A DNA stretch of 64,000 nt, taken from NCBI RefSeq assembly GCF_029894165.1, contig NZ_JARXXU010000001.1, positions 1,240,001-1,304,000 of the forward strand, written 5' to 3'. A model generated the notes under the pieces. It saw only the letters and a list, made by a program, of their open reading frames with translations, was not told the origin of the DNA and made no database searches. The DNA is from Aurantimicrobium minutum. Lineage in GTDB: Bacteria > Actinomycetota > Actinomycetes > Actinomycetales > Microbacteriaceae. Position 1 is the stretch's first letter; each line of letters begins with the position of its first letter. Below are positions 18,596 to 28,160 of this stretch, in pieces. A program made the position numbers and the translations under genes.

Positions 18596-19141
18596 ATGCT
18601 GCACACTGTGCGCATGGGCTTCCTTTTTCATCCCCTCAACTTCGCCCCCGCAGAAATTTCGGCAATGCGACTCGACGGAGATATCACTCCAGAAGGGACA
18701 TTTGTCGACACCCCAGATGATTGGATTTCCAGGGTTAACCGGGCACTCTGGGGCCATAGCAGGAATGCTGTACTCACCGGCTTATCAGCTGCCTGGGCGC
18801 TGGGGGGACATTCTGAACCCGAGATGCACACCGTGACAGCACTCCCTGGACACAGTCACGGAATGACTCCACGTATGAATTTCCGTTCAGAAGAGCGGAC
18901 TCTCGGCAAGGAAGACGTGTGGTCAGTGGATGGACTCGGAGTAACCACTCCCCTCAGAACACTCAGCGATCTATTGAGGGATCCAGATGTCAGTCCGGAA
19001 TACAGTAAACAGGTTTCTCGTGAAATCATGCAGGCACATCACATCACAGCAACACAATTACGCAACTACATTCTCGATATGAAATACGTTCCCTACAGTC
19101 GCTGGGCTCTCAAGCTCACTGACGCGATGGAGACGAATTAA
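18596..19141 (+). CDS. Orphan AbiEi-antitoxin-like protein
   Basis: 181 residues from the ATG at 18596, which has AAGGA eight bases upstream; ATG at 18572 and TTG at 18554 are alternatives. The segment NAVLTGLSAAWALGGHSE and the later TPLRTLSDLLRDPD resemble the C-terminal half of type IV (AbiEi-family) antitoxins. The usual N-terminal winged-helix DNA-binding domain is absent, and no AbiEii nucleotidyltransferase toxin gene is nearby, so a toxin-antitoxin role is doubtful. Its end overlaps the end of the convergent rel gene by three to four bases. Family assignment is by eye. Confidence 0.65.
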   Translation: MLHTVRMGFLFHPLNFAPAEISAMRLDGDITPEGTFVDTPDDWISRVNRALWGHSRNAVLTGLSAAWALGGHSEPEMHTVTALPGHSHGMTPRMNFRSEERTLGKEDVWSVDGLGVTTPLRTLSDLLRDPDVSPEYSKQVSREIMQAHHITATQLRNYILDMKYVPYSRWALKLTDAMETN

Positions 19142-21387
19142 CCTTCGGAGACGCGATAGACGTCATAGACCGCATCAATACGGCGTACAGCGTTCAGTAC
19201 ACGATCAAGGTGAGTGACATCGCTCATCTCGAAAACAAAACGACTGAGTGCAAGACGGTCCTGAGAAGTACTCACTGTGGCAGAAAGGATGTTGACGTGG
19301 TGCTCAGAAAGGACACGAGTGACATCCGAAAGTAGACCTGATCGGTCGAGGGCTTCAATCTGAATCTGCACCAGAAAGACGCTCTTAGACGAAGGTGACC
19401 ATTCGACTTCAATCATCCGCTCTGGTTCAGCAAGCATGTTGCTGACGTTGTGGCAGCTTGTTTGGTGGACGGAAACACCTTGACCTCGGGTAACAAAACC
19501 GGAGATAGCATCACCTGGAACAGGAGTGCAGCATTTGGCTAGTTTGACCAGAATGTCTGGAGCACCTCGCACGAGGACACCAGAGTCACTGTGACGGAGC
19601 GGCTTGGAGGGGCCTCGTGAGGGAAGAACGAATTCGACTTCTTCGGTATCTCCATCTTCGTGGATGCTTGCCAAGATTTTCTCGATGACAGACTGGGTCG
19701 ATACATGCCCCTCTCCCACTGCTGCATACAACATAGAGACGTCCTCATACCGCAAAGTGCTCGCAACTTCCGAGAGGGAATCTTGAGTCATCAGCTTCTG
19801 AAGTGGAAGGTTCTGCTTGCGCATGGCACGAGCAATCGCATCTTTGCCCTGCTCAATGGCTTCGTCGCGTCGTTCCTTCGTGAACCATTGCTTGATCTTG
19901 TTTCTAGTACGAGTGCTCTTGACGAAGTTGAGCCAGTCCTGCGAAGGACCCGCATCGGGGTTTTTGGAGGTCAGAACCTCCACCACATCACCACTGGATA
20001 GTGTGCTTTCCAATGGAACAAGACGACCATTCACTTTGGCACCCATGGTGCGGTGACCTACTTCGGTGTGGACGGCATACGCAAAATCGATAGGTGTTGC
20101 CCCAGCAGGCAGTCCAATTACTCGACCCTTAGGAGTGAAGACATACACTTCCTTGGCGCCGATTTCGAAGCGGAGGGAGTCAAGGAATTCTCCGGGGTCT
20201 TCAGTTTCTGCCTGCCAATCAGAAATATGCGCCAACCACGCCATGTCTGTGTCTTGAACCGAGAGAGAGTCTTCGGTCTTCCCGTTATTCATCCGGTCTT
20301 TGTACATCCAGTGAGCCGCAACACCAAACTCGGCACGGTGGTGCATCTCTGGGGTACGAATCTGGATTTCGACGGGACGACCAGAAGGCCCCATCACGGT
20401 GGTGTGCAGAGACTGGTACAGGTTGAATTTTGGTGTGGCGATGTAGTCCTTAAACCGACCTGGAATCGGGTTCCAGCGTGCGTGTATAGAGCCCAAAATG
20501 CCATAGCAATCACGAACGCTGTTCACGATGACGCGGATACCAACAAGGTCATAAATCTCATCGAATTCGCGACCGCGGAGAACCATTTTTTGATAGATCG
20601 AGTAGTACTGCTTGGGACGCCCCTTGACTTCACCTCGAATACGGGCAGCTTTGAGGTCGTTCTCAACGTCAGCAATGACGGACCGAACAAAGGACTCTCG
20701 CTGAGGTGTGCGCTGAGCAACGAGGTTTTCAATCTCTTGATAGATCTTGGGGTGGAGCACGGCAAAGGAAAGATCTTCCAGTTCCCATTTCACGGTTTGA
20801 ATACCGAGTCGGTGTGCAAGGGGGGTGTAGATCTCGAGGGTTTCGCGCGCCTTCTTTTGAGCAGATTCAACGGGCATGAAGCCCCAGGTTCGGGCGTTGT
20901 GTAAACGGTCAGCAAGCTTAATCACAAGAACACGGATGTCCTTGGACATGGCCACAATCATCTTGCGGACAGTTTCGGCTTGAGCACTGTCGCCGTACTT
21001 CACCTTGTCGAGTTTGGTCACTCCATCAACCAGCATGGCGACTTCTGCGCCAAACTGTTCCCGGCATTGCTCCAAGGTGTAGTCAGTGTCTTCGACCGTA
21101 TCGTGCAAAAGTGCGGCAATGATGGTTTTCGGGCCAATGCCAAGTTCTGCAAGAATCTGTGCCACAGCTATGGGATGCGTGATGTAGGGCTCACCCGATC
21201 GGCGCTGTTGACCTTCATGCGCCTTTTTTGCGACTACATGAGCTTCTTCGAGCTGGAGCAGGTCTGCTTTGGGATGGTGCTGGCGTACGGTCTTCAGAAG
21301 TCGTTCAAAACCACCCGTGGGTTGTGCGCGGCTGAAAATTCTGGGCACAAGGCGGCGCAGAGAAGTTGAACCCGTTGTATCAACCAT
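19138..21387 (-). CDS. relA: Bifunctional (p)ppGpp synthetase/hydrolase Rel
   Basis: Makes and degrades the stringent-response alarmone. 749 residues, the length of the long Rel enzymes. The HD hydrolase domain has ITHPIAVAQILAELG and ALLHDTVEDTDYT near residue 90. The synthetase domain has YYSIYQKMVLRGREFDEIYD near residue 265 and FKDYIATPKFNLYQSLHTT. TGS (FTPKGRVIGLPAGATPIDFA), zinc-finger (CCTPVPGD and HQTSCHN) and ACT domains follow. AGGAGG lies just before the start. It follows secF; the adenine phosphoribosyltransferase gene often found between them is absent. Confidence 0.97.
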   Translation of the reverse strand: MVDTTGSTSLRRLVPRIFSRAQPTGGFERLLKTVRQHHPKADLLQLEEAHVVAKKAHEGQQRRSGEPYITHPIAVAQILAELGIGPKTIIAALLHDTVEDTDYTLEQCREQFGAEVAMLVDGVTKLDKVKYGDSAQAETVRKMIVAMSKDIRVLVIKLADRLHNARTWGFMPVESAQKKARETLEIYTPLAHRLGIQTVKWELEDLSFAVLHPKIYQEIENLVAQRTPQRESFVRSVIADVENDLKAARIRGEVKGRPKQYYSIYQKMVLRGREFDEIYDLVGIRVIVNSVRDCYGILGSIHARWNPIPGRFKDYIATPKFNLYQSLHTTVMGPSGRPVEIQIRTPEMHHRAEFGVAAHWMYKDRMNNGKTEDSLSVQDTDMAWLAHISDWQAETEDPGEFLDSLRFEIGAKEVYVFTPKGRVIGLPAGATPIDFAYAVHTEVGHRTMGAKVNGRLVPLESTLSSGDVVEVLTSKNPDAGPSQDWLNFVKSTRTRNKIKQWFTKERRDEAIEQGKDAIARAMRKQNLPLQKLMTQDSLSEVASTLRYEDVSMLYAAVGEGHVSTQSVIEKILASIHEDGDTEEVEFVLPSRGPSKPLRHSDSGVLVRGAPDILVKLAKCCTPVPGDAISGFVTRGQGVSVHQTSCHNVSNMLAEPERMIEVEWSPSSKSVFLVQIQIEALDRSGLLSDVTRVLSEHHVNILSATVSTSQDRLALSRFVFEMSDVTHLDRVLNAVRRIDAVYDVYRVSEG

Positions 21388-21429
21388 GGCACCTCCTAGA
21401 GGATTCCATTATGACGGGATTCCTCAGGC

Positions 21430-22437
21430 CTAGGCGGTAACGGACTCGGCCGCACCCTCTGTTTTGGCCTGAGCAGCGAGAACTTTCTTATCCGCTTTCT
21501 TGATGGAAGGCTCATTTTCACGCAATTGAACATACAGAGGAGTAGCCAAGAAAATGGTCGAGTAGGTTCCGATGAAGATACCGATCAGCAAAGCCAACGA
21601 AATATCGCGCAGCGTTCCGGCACCGAGCACAAATGCGCCGATGAAGAGAATTGCTGCCACGGGCAGGGCTGCAACGACCGAAGTATTGATGGAGCGTACC
21701 AATGTCTGGTTGACCGCCAAGTTGACCTGGGACGCAAATGTCATCCCTGCTTCCTTGGTAGTTCCCTGGGTATTTTCTCGAATCTTGTCGAAGACCACCA
21801 CAGTGTCATAGAGCGAGTAACCCAGGATTGTCAGCAATCCGATGACAGCACCAGGAGTTACTTCAAATCCGGTGATGCCATAAATGCCGGCGGTAATGAT
21901 GAGGTCATGCAGCAGCGCAATAATGGCCACCATCGACATCTTCCAGGTGCGGAAATATAAAGCCATGACAAGTGCAGCAAGCACAATGAAGACTAAAAGA
22001 CCACGAATAGCCTGAGTGGTGATATCAGCACCCCAGCTCGCGCCAATAAAGGAACTTGTCACGTTGTCTACAGGAACTGCGTAGGAATCAGCTAACGCGA
22101 CTCGAATTTCACGCGTCTGCAGAGCAGTGAGCTGTTCGGTTTGAACTCGGATAGCTACATCACCCAGAGTTGACACTTTAGGAACCATGCCAGGCTCAAC
22201 TGATTGAACCGCTTGCGTTGCTTTGTCCTGCGACAAGTCAGAGACTTGAGAGACGACGAACTCACTACCACCAGTGAACTCAATACCGAAGTTGAATCCG
22301 CCCTTGAGAATGGGTCCAATGATGCTCACGAGAACAAGCACAATTGAGATGCTGTACCAAATCTTGCGACGACCAACAATGTTGATCGAACGTTCACCAC
22401 TGTAAAGCTGGTTACCAAAACGAGTGAAACTAGCCAT
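21430..22437 (-). CDS. secF: Protein translocase subunit SecF
   Basis: With SecD forms the proton-driven complex that pulls exported proteins from the SecYEG channel. 335 residues. The N-terminal helix is followed by GFNFGIEFTGGSEFVV (the conserved FTGG segment), a periplasmic P1-like domain and five transmembrane helices. Helix 4/5 motifs TILGYSLYDTVVVFDKIREN and LVRSINTSVVAALPV are intact. The start overlaps the secD stop by one base (TAATG), so the two are made together. Confidence 0.96.
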   Translation of the reverse strand: MASFTRFGNQLYSGERSINIVGRRKIWYSISIVLVLVSIIGPILKGGFNFGIEFTGGSEFVVSQVSDLSQDKATQAVQSVEPGMVPKVSTLGDVAIRVQTEQLTALQTREIRVALADSYAVPVDNVTSSFIGASWGADITTQAIRGLLVFIVLAALVMALYFRTWKMSMVAIIALLHDLIITAGIYGITGFEVTPGAVIGLLTILGYSLYDTVVVFDKIRENTQGTTKEAGMTFASQVNLAVNQTLVRSINTSVVAALPVAAILFIGAFVLGAGTLRDISLALLIGIFIGTYSTIFLATPLYVQLRENEPSIKKADKKVLAAQAKTEGAAESVTA

Positions 22438-24134
22438 TAGTTCGCCTCCTTCGATCCCGAGGATTCCTGGGCTTTACGCTCTGCAATCGTTTGACGCTTG
22501 AGAGCTTCTTTCGAAGATTTCGCAATCTTTCCGGAGGTTACAGTCGCAGCTGGGGCAAATTGTGCTCTGCCACGATACACAGCACCCAATCCTTGGGGGT
22601 CAAGTCCTGACCACTTGTTCCCACCAGAGTAGAACTTTGTCTGACCCAGAATCTGGAGCATGGGGTGGGTAAACAGTGCCACCACAAACAAGTCCACGAT
22701 CGTAGTCAAACCGAGAGTGAGGGCGAAGCCGCGCACGTTACCGACCGCCAAGATGAACAAGACCACAGCGGCCAAGAAGTTCACGGCGTCAGAAGCAACG
22801 ATGGTGCGGATCGCACGCTTCCATCCCGCATCAACCGCTGATTCAAGTCCTCGCCCATCACGGAGTTCGTCTCGAACACGCTCGAAGTACACAATGAATG
22901 AGTCAGCTGTAATTCCAATGGCCACGATCAAACCAGCAACACCAGCAAGTGAGAGACGGTAACCCTCGCGCCAGGAAAGGATCGTCACCAAGAGGTACGT
23001 AATGATGGCTGCGATGGTCAACGACGCAACGGTAACAAGACCGAGTGCACGGTATTGAATCAGCGAGTAGATAACAACAAGGATGAGACCGATGGCGCCT
23101 GCTAACAGACCACTCATCAATTGGACGGACCCGAGTGTCGCCGAGATAGTGTCCGAAGACTGCACCTGGAAACCAATGGGTAACGCACCATACTTCAACT
23201 GGTCAGCCAGAGTCTTTGCGCTGTCCTGAGTAAATCCACCTGTGATTTGCGCATTTCCTGTCGTGATCGCAGCGTTTGTGGTGGGTGCAGTGAGCACCTT
23301 GCCATCCAAGACAATCGCGAACTGGTTCTGTGCGCCGGTCAGGCCATTCAATCGAGAAGTGACGTCACCGAAAGCAGCGGTTCCCTCCGCATTGAAGGAA
23401 AGATCAACTGCCCACTGCCCCGTGCTAGCACCGGTTGACGATGTGACCATACTGGCACCAGCGTCAGAGATATCAGAGCCGGGTACTTCAACAGGGCCGA
23501 GCAAATACTTTACTGTGTCGGAAAAGTCGCAGGTAATCAAAGGCTGATCTGCGGGAGCCGCGGCGTTGTTGTTGGACGAATTTGCCGCACAGTCATAGGC
23601 GTCATATTCAGCCTGAAGTGCAGGGGTGACCCAGTTGAGGTCACTACCGTTTGAGGGAGCAACAGCAGGGGTCGTAGAAAGGGTGGGGTCGACCGGAACA
23701 GGAGTCGCGGTTCCGTCAGCCCCGACCGCAGTGGATGTCGGCGCACCCGACAGCAAAACGGCACGGAAATCCAACTTTGCCGATGCCTCGATGCGAGCAA
23801 GTGTTGCATCATCAGGTTGACCGGGGATGGAGACAACAATGTTGTTGTTTCCTTGGGTATTGATTTCAGCTTCCGAAACTCCGGCAGCGTCTACACGCTG
23901 ACGAATGATGGCAACAGCTTGAGTCATCTGTTCTTCAGAAACTGTTTGTCCACTTTCGAGCTGTGGAGCAAGAACAATCTGTGTTCCACCCTCAAGATCG
24001 AGAGCAAGCTTGGGCGTCCACGAACCACCACCCCAGATAACACCAGCACCATTGATAGCGATGAGACCTGCGATGAGGACTAGAAGCCACGTCAGAGAGC
24101 GCAATCCCTTGCGCATCGGTTGTGACTTAGCCAT
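22437..24134 (-). CDS. secD: Protein translocase subunit SecD
   Basis: 565 residues. N-terminal helix, then LALDLEGGTQIVLAP and a large periplasmic domain that contains a Thr/Pro/Ala-rich, low-complexity insertion near residues 140-200 (GTATPVPVDPTLSTTP and NSSNNNAAAP), common in actinobacterial SecD. Six helices follow with GLIVAIGITADSFIVYFERV, which holds the conserved Asp for proton coupling, and GWKRAIRTIVASDAVNF. The C-terminal Lys/Ser/Ala tail is cytosolic. It overlaps yajC upstream and secF downstream by one base each. Confidence 0.96.
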   Translation of the reverse strand: MAKSQPMRKGLRSLTWLLVLIAGLIAINGAGVIWGGGSWTPKLALDLEGGTQIVLAPQLESGQTVSEEQMTQAVAIIRQRVDAAGVSEAEINTQGNNNIVVSIPGQPDDATLARIEASAKLDFRAVLLSGAPTSTAVGADGTATPVPVDPTLSTTPAVAPSNGSDLNWVTPALQAEYDAYDCAANSSNNNAAAPADQPLITCDFSDTVKYLLGPVEVPGSDISDAGASMVTSSTGASTGQWAVDLSFNAEGTAAFGDVTSRLNGLTGAQNQFAIVLDGKVLTAPTTNAAITTGNAQITGGFTQDSAKTLADQLKYGALPIGFQVQSSDTISATLGSVQLMSGLLAGAIGLILVVIYSLIQYRALGLVTVASLTIAAIITYLLVTILSWREGYRLSLAGVAGLIVAIGITADSFIVYFERVRDELRDGRGLESAVDAGWKRAIRTIVASDAVNFLAAVVLFILAVGNVRGFALTLGLTTIVDLFVVALFTHPMLQILGQTKFYSGGNKWSGLDPQGLGAVYRGRAQFAPAATVTSGKIAKSSKEALKRQTIAERKAQESSGSKEAN

Positions 24135-24529
24135 TACTTAGATTTTTTAGGCTTACGCTCACCGAACTGAGGGTCAATTTCAAGTGCGCCAGCTTCTGCC
24201 TCTGGGTTGAGTGCAAGGTTAGTGAGATCAGCACCAATTGCTTCACCTGCGGTGGGTGCAGCATCCTGCTTGTCTTCAACAACACGAGCGACGGCCTGAC
24301 GGTGCATCTTGAGTGTGCTCTTGGGCGATGTCTCGAGAACAATAATGTTGTCGACATCATCGATGGACTTGATGGTTCCGTAGACGCCAAAAGTGGTCAT
24401 GACGTGGGCACCCACAACAACCTTCTTCTGGAGCTCTGCAGCGTCCTTCTTACGCTTCTGTCCGTTGCGGAACATGAAGAAAACGAGAACGGCAAGTACA
24501 GCCACCATGAACAGTGTCATTGGATCCAT
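24134..24529 (-). CDS. yajC: Preprotein translocase accessory subunit YajC
   Basis: 131 residues with one N-terminal transmembrane helix (LFMVAVLAVLVFFMFRN), a basic stop-transfer segment (GQKRKKDAAELQ), and the soluble YajC core GAHVMTTFGVYGTIKSID. YajC joins SecDF. The C-terminal about 40 residues are acidic and ambiguous. AAGGA lies six bases before the ATG. The 55-base gap from ruvB contains TATACT on the minus strand, a possible -10 without a clear -35. Confidence 0.94.
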   Translation of the reverse strand: MDPMTLFMVAVLAVLVFFMFRNGQKRKKDAAELQKKVVVGAHVMTTFGVYGTIKSIDDVDNIIVLETSPKSTLKMHRQAVARVVEDKQDAAPTAGEAIGADLTNLALNPEAEAGALEIDPQFGERKPKKSK

Positions 24530-24584
24530 GAAAAGTCCTTATTTCGTGCGCGGGGTACGGAATGTACCGCTTATTGAGTATAAG

Positions 24585-25601
24585 TCACAGAAGGGTCTGG
24601 TCGGCCGCCGGTGGCGTGAGATTCAGGTGTTTCCAAGCTTCTGAGGTTGCAACGCGTCCCCGAGGCGTGCGCACCATCAGCCCTTCACGAATGAGAAACG
24701 GTTCCACCACGGCTTCAATCGTCTCCGCATCTTCACCCAAGGAAACTGCGAGAGACGACACACCGACCGGTCCCCCGCCAAAGCGTTCCACGAGAGCACG
24801 TAAGACAGAAGTATCTAATCGGTCAAGTCCGCGAGGGTCAACGTCATATAAAGCCAGGGCGCTATCGACCGCCGTTCGAGCTTCTTCGTGTGGATGAACA
24901 GTCATGTAGTCACGAACACGTCGGAGCAAGCGGTTGGCAATACGTGGGGTACCCCGGGAACGCCCTGCAATCTCAGCGAGAGCAGGCTGGGGTATGTCCA
25001 GTCCCAGCAGGGACGCAGATCGAGTCAATACCTGCAGGAGTTCATCTGTTTCGTAGAACTCTAGATGACCGGTGAAACCGAAACGATCCCGCAGGGGATT
25101 CGCCAACAGTCCCGTTCGTGTAGTTGCACCCACCAACGTGAAAGGAGGAAGTTCCAGAGGAATCGAAGAAGCTCCCACTCCTTTGCCGACCATAATGTCT
25201 ATCCGGAAGTCCTCCATGGCGAGGTAGAGCATTTCCTCAGCAGAACGTGCCATGCGATGAATCTCATCGATAAAAAGCACTTCACCGGGAACAAGGGAGG
25301 ACAGCAATGCAGCGAGATCACCCGCGTGTGAAATCGCAGGACCACTCGACATCCTCAGAGCACGACCGCTGTCATGAGCAACAATCATGGCCAGGGTTGT
25401 CTTCCCCAAACCGGGAGGGCCAGCTAGCAGAATGTGATCAGGCGTGCGGGAATCCATCTCCGCAGCCCTGAGAAGAAGATCCAACTGTCCAACTACACGT
25501 CGCTGTCCCACGAATTCGCTCAAGGAAGACGGACGAAGTGCGCCCTCAAAATCTAATTCAGCAGGGTCGAGCGGTTCGGCGGAAGTCAGTTCGGAGGTCA
25601 T
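24585..25601 (-). CDS. ruvB: Holliday junction branch migration ATPase RuvB
   Basis: 338 residues. Hexameric motor of the RuvABC resolvasome. Walker [16 protein letters not shown] near residue 62, Walker [18 protein letters not shown], sensor 1 [19 protein letters not shown], and a C-terminal winged helix with [10 protein letters not shown]. The start overlaps the ruvA stop by four bases (ATGA), so ruvA and ruvB are coupled. Confidence 0.97.
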   Translation of the reverse strand: MTSELTSAEPLDPAELDFEGALRPSSLSEFVGQRRVVGQLDLLLRAAEMDSRTPDHILLAGPPGLGKTTLAMIVAHDSGRALRMSSGPAISHAGDLAALLSSLVPGEVLFIDEIHRMARSAEEMLYLAMEDFRIDIMVGKGVGASSIPLELPPFTLVGATTRTGLLANPLRDRFGFTGHLEFYETDELLQVLTRSASLLGLDIPQPALAEIAGRSRGTPRIANRLLRRVRDYMTVHPHEEARTAVDSALALYDVDPRGLDRLDTSVLRALVERFGGGPVGVSSLAVSLGEDAETIEAVVEPFLIREGLMVRTPRGRVATSEAWKHLNLTPPAADQTLL

Positions 25602-26197
25602 GTTGCACTCCGCGACAGGGCAGCTAGGGCACGTTTGAGAACTGTCGATGTGTCTTCACCTGCAGAGATTGTTAGCGATTCAAGAGCTTCTCGAGCAATC
25701 CGTTCGTTCCACCCCAGACCAACCAAAGCCTGAATAACGGCAATAGCAACATCTGATTGGGCAGACACTTTCTGACCTGATGAAGAAGTCAACGTTAGCG
25801 CAGTGAGCTTTCCTGCGAGTTGAACCACAATGAGCTTGGCGGTTTTGGGCCCGATGCCCGAAACTTTCCTGAAGGCAGCATCGTCCTCGTTCACCACGGC
25901 AGTCAGGATTTCTGCCGGAGCTAATTCAGCCAACACCGCTAATGCAGAACGAGGACCCACTCCGGATACCGAGAGCAGCGCATCAAAGAGTTCTAAACTT
26001 TCAGGGTTTTCAAAACCAAAAAGAGTCATCGAATCTTCACGCACAATCAGTGAGGTCACAAAGGTGCATTCACTTCCGACGTCTAAATGTGTGCGATGGG
26101 TGGGAGTGATATGCACCGCGTAACCCACACCGTGCACATCAAGGGTGCAGACGTTTTCTCGCACCGCCACAACGGTGCCACGCAAAGAGGCGATCAC
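25598..26197 (-). CDS. ruvA: Holliday junction DNA-binding protein RuvA
   Basis: 199 residues from a GTG at 26197. The OB-fold N-terminal domain ([20 protein letters not shown]) precedes two helix-hairpin-helix motifs ([18 protein letters not shown] and [19 protein letters not shown]). The C-terminal domain that contacts RuvB holds [19 protein letters not shown]. It lies 18 bases after ruvC. Confidence 0.96.
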   Translation of the reverse strand: MIASLRGTVVAVRENVCTLDVHGVGYAVHITPTHRTHLDVGSECTFVTSLIVREDSMTLFGFENPESLELFDALLSVSGVGPRSALAVLAELAPAEILTAVVNEDDAAFRKVSGIGPKTAKLIVVQLAGKLTALTLTSSSGQKVSAQSDVAIAVIQALVGLGWNERIAREALESLTISAGEDTSTVLKRALAALSRSAT

Positions 26198-26215
26198 CTG
26201 CCCAGCATAGGGTTC

Positions 26216-26770
26216 CTACCCGCGTTTCTTGGCCTGACGCTCCGCTTCACGCCAACGCTGTTGAGCAGGGGTGAGTGCTCCTGGGGAAGTCGTGACGGGT
26301 CCCCCACGCCACGCGTTACAAATAGCCAAAGCGAGAGCATCCGTCGCATCGGGAAGAAGTTTTCCTTCGGGAAGTATCAGCAGTCGGCCAACCATGGATG
26401 CAACCTGCACTTTGTTCGCTCGACCTGTTCCCGTCACCGACGCCTTCACTTCACTCGGAGTGTGTAAATCCACCGGAATCCCTCGTGATGCTGCCTCCAC
26501 AAACGCCACGGCACTAGCTTGAGCCGTCCCCATGACAGTGCGAAGGTTGTGCTGAGCAAAGACTCGCTCCACAGCAATGCGCGCAGGTTGAAACTCGTCG
26601 ATGAGGAGAGCCAGTTCTTTCTGCAGTTGGAGCAGACGCATGGGGAGCTCAAGGTCTTTATCGGTTGTGATGACGGTGACGTTTACCAAACGTACAGATC
26701 GATCTGCCAACGAGTCGATAATTCCCACACCACACCGGGTGAGACCCGGATCTACTCCGAGAATGCGCAA
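26216..26770 (-). CDS. ruvC: Crossover junction endodeoxyribonuclease RuvC
   Basis: 184 residues if started at TTG 26770, giving the classic N terminus (M)RILGVDPGLTRCGVG, with AGGA five bases upstream. An upstream GTG at 26806 would overlap yebC by 35 bases and add 12 unlike residues. Catalytic acids are in GVDPG, AVERVF and LPDATDALALAICNAW. It resolves Holliday junctions with RuvAB encoded just downstream. The TTG start and short spacing suggest lower translation than its neighbours. Confidence 0.92.
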   Translation of the reverse strand: MRILGVDPGLTRCGVGIIDSLADRSVRLVNVTVITTDKDLELPMRLLQLQKELALLIDEFQPARIAVERVFAQHNLRTVMGTAQASAVAFVEAASRGIPVDLHTPSEVKASVTGTGRANKVQVASMVGRLLILPEGKLLPDATDALALAICNAWRGGPVTTSPGALTPAQQRWREAERQAKKRG

Positions 26771-26771
26771 A

Positions 26772-27530
26772 CTAGTCCTGCTCGAGCTCAGCGAGCACAG
26801 ACTCACTCAGATCAAAGTTGCTGAACACGTTCTGGACATCGTCAGAATCTTCCAGGGCATCAATCAGCTTGAAGACTTTGCGTGCCGTGTCGGCATCAAC
26901 TTCAACTTCAAGATTGGGGACGAATTCAGCATCAGCTGAGTCATAGTCGATACCCGCGGCTTGAAGAGCTTCACGCACCTTGACGAGGTCCTGTGGCTCT
27001 GATGTGATTTCGAACGATCCATTGTGTGTTTCGACATCTTCTGCCCCAGCATCGAGCACTGCCGACAGAATGGAGTCTTCATCAATACCTGCCTGGGCAG
27101 AGACACGAATGACGCCCTTGCGGCTGAAGTTGTAGGCCACGGAGCCGGGGTCCGCCATGTTGCCACCATTGCGGCTCATTGCAGTACGTACCTCGGCAGC
27201 TGCGCGGTTCTTGTTGTCCGTCAGACATTCAATGAGCAGCGCAACACCATTGGGGCCGTAACCTTCGTACATGATGGTGGCGTACTCTACAGAGTCACCG
27301 CTGAGACCAGCACCACGCTTGATCGCGCGATCAATATTGTCGTTGGGAACACTGGTCTTCTTAGCCTTCTGAACCGCATCTACGAGGGTGGGGTTTCCAG
27401 AAAGGTCAGCACCGCCGAGTTTGGCCGCTACTTCAATGTTCTTAATCAGCTTGGCAAACGACTTGGCACGACGCGAGTCAATAATCGCTTTTTTGTGCTT
27501 CGTGGTTGCCCATTTGGAATGTCCAGACAT
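26772..27530 (-). CDS. yebC: YebC/PmpR family protein
   Basis: 252 residues. The signature N terminus [20 protein letters not shown] and [20 protein letters not shown] are intact, with [14 protein letters not shown] in the second domain. The family is usually called a transcriptional regulator; recent work links members to translation through polyproline stretches, so the older name may mislead. It lies three bases after pdxT and one base before ruvC. TAGTAT lies seven bases before its ATG. Confidence 0.95.
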   Translation of the reverse strand: MSGHSKWATTKHKKAIIDSRRAKSFAKLIKNIEVAAKLGGADLSGNPTLVDAVQKAKKTSVPNDNIDRAIKRGAGLSGDSVEYATIMYEGYGPNGVALLIECLTDNKNRAAAEVRTAMSRNGGNMADPGSVAYNFSRKGVIRVSAQAGIDEDSILSAVLDAGAEDVETHNGSFEITSEPQDLVKVREALQAAGIDYDSADAEFVPNLEVEVDADTARKVFKLIDALEDSDDVQNVFSNFDLSESVLAELEQD

Positions 27531-27533
27531 GCC

Positions 27534-28160
27534 TTAGATACTAGCTTTCTTCTCTGTGACGTATTGGGCTACGCGCCCAAGGAAGTATTCGTGAACGCGA
27601 GAATCTCCATTGACTTCTGGGTGGAATGAGATTCCCAACAGATTGCCCTGTTCAACCGCGACGATCCGGCCGTCGGGAAGTGCAGAAATAACACGTACGC
27701 CCTCCCCCACGCGCTCCACAATGGGAGCCCGAATGAATGTTGCAGGGACAGGATCCTTGGTTACACCTGGCATGTCGAGTTGAACTTCGAAGGAGTCAAT
27801 CTGGGTACCGAACGCATTCCTCCGGACATCCACATGGAGGCCACCGAGTGATTCCTGCTCGGCAATGGCGTCCACAATGTTGTCGGACATCATGATCAAC
27901 CCAGCACAGGTTCCAAATACGGGCATCCCGGCTGCAATCGCATCACGCAGGGGTTGCTGCATTCCGAACATCCGGACAAGTTTGTCCATGACGGAGGACT
28001 CACCCCCTGGAATGACCAATGCGTCAACCGTGCCAAGTTCCTCGGGACGACGAACTTTGACTACCTGAGCACCCAGTCCTTCGAGAACGTGAATGTGTTC
28101 ACGCACATCACCTTGGAAGGCGAGAACACCAATCCGGAGGTGGCGGAAATTACCAGCCAC
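27534..28160 (-). CDS. pdxT: Glutaminase subunit of pyridoxal 5'-phosphate synthase
   Basis: 208 residues from a GTG at 28160, overlapping the end of pdxS by 11 bases. The N terminus [15 protein letters not shown] is typical; a longer reading to 28229 is antisense-like and unlikely. The amidotransferase nucleophile is in [11 protein letters not shown] near residue 85, oxyanion loop is [10 protein letters not shown], and the catalytic His-Glu pair is in LGISFHPEV. It feeds ammonia to PdxS. I see no strong ribosome site, consistent with coupling to pdxS. Confidence 0.94.
   Translation of the reverse strand: MAGNFRHLRIGVLAFQGDVREHIHVLEGLGAQVVKVRRPEELGTVDALVIPGGESSVMDKLVRMFGMQQPLRDAIAAGMPVFGTCAGLIMMSDNIVDAIAEQESLGGLHVDVRRNAFGTQIDSFEVQLDMPGVTKDPVPATFIRAPIVERVGEGVRVISALPDGRIVAVEQGNLLGISFHPEVNGDSRVHEYFLGRVAQYVTEKKASI
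27538..27543 (-). promoter_or_regulatory. Possible leaderless-type -10 box of yebC
   Basis: TAGTAT on the minus strand inside the end of pdxT, seven bases before the yebC ATG. There is no properly placed Shine-Dalgarno (AAGG is only one base from the ATG). Spacing is one base longer than in the main set. Confidence 0.35.

Noticed and set aside
18554-19141. Active AbiE toxin-antitoxin system
   Set aside because: No AbiEii-type nucleotidyltransferase gene is adjacent and the DNA-binding domain is missing, so only an antitoxin-like label is justified.
20053-20904. 283-codon open frame on the plus strand
   Set aside because: Antisense to the synthetase domain of rel; shadow frame.
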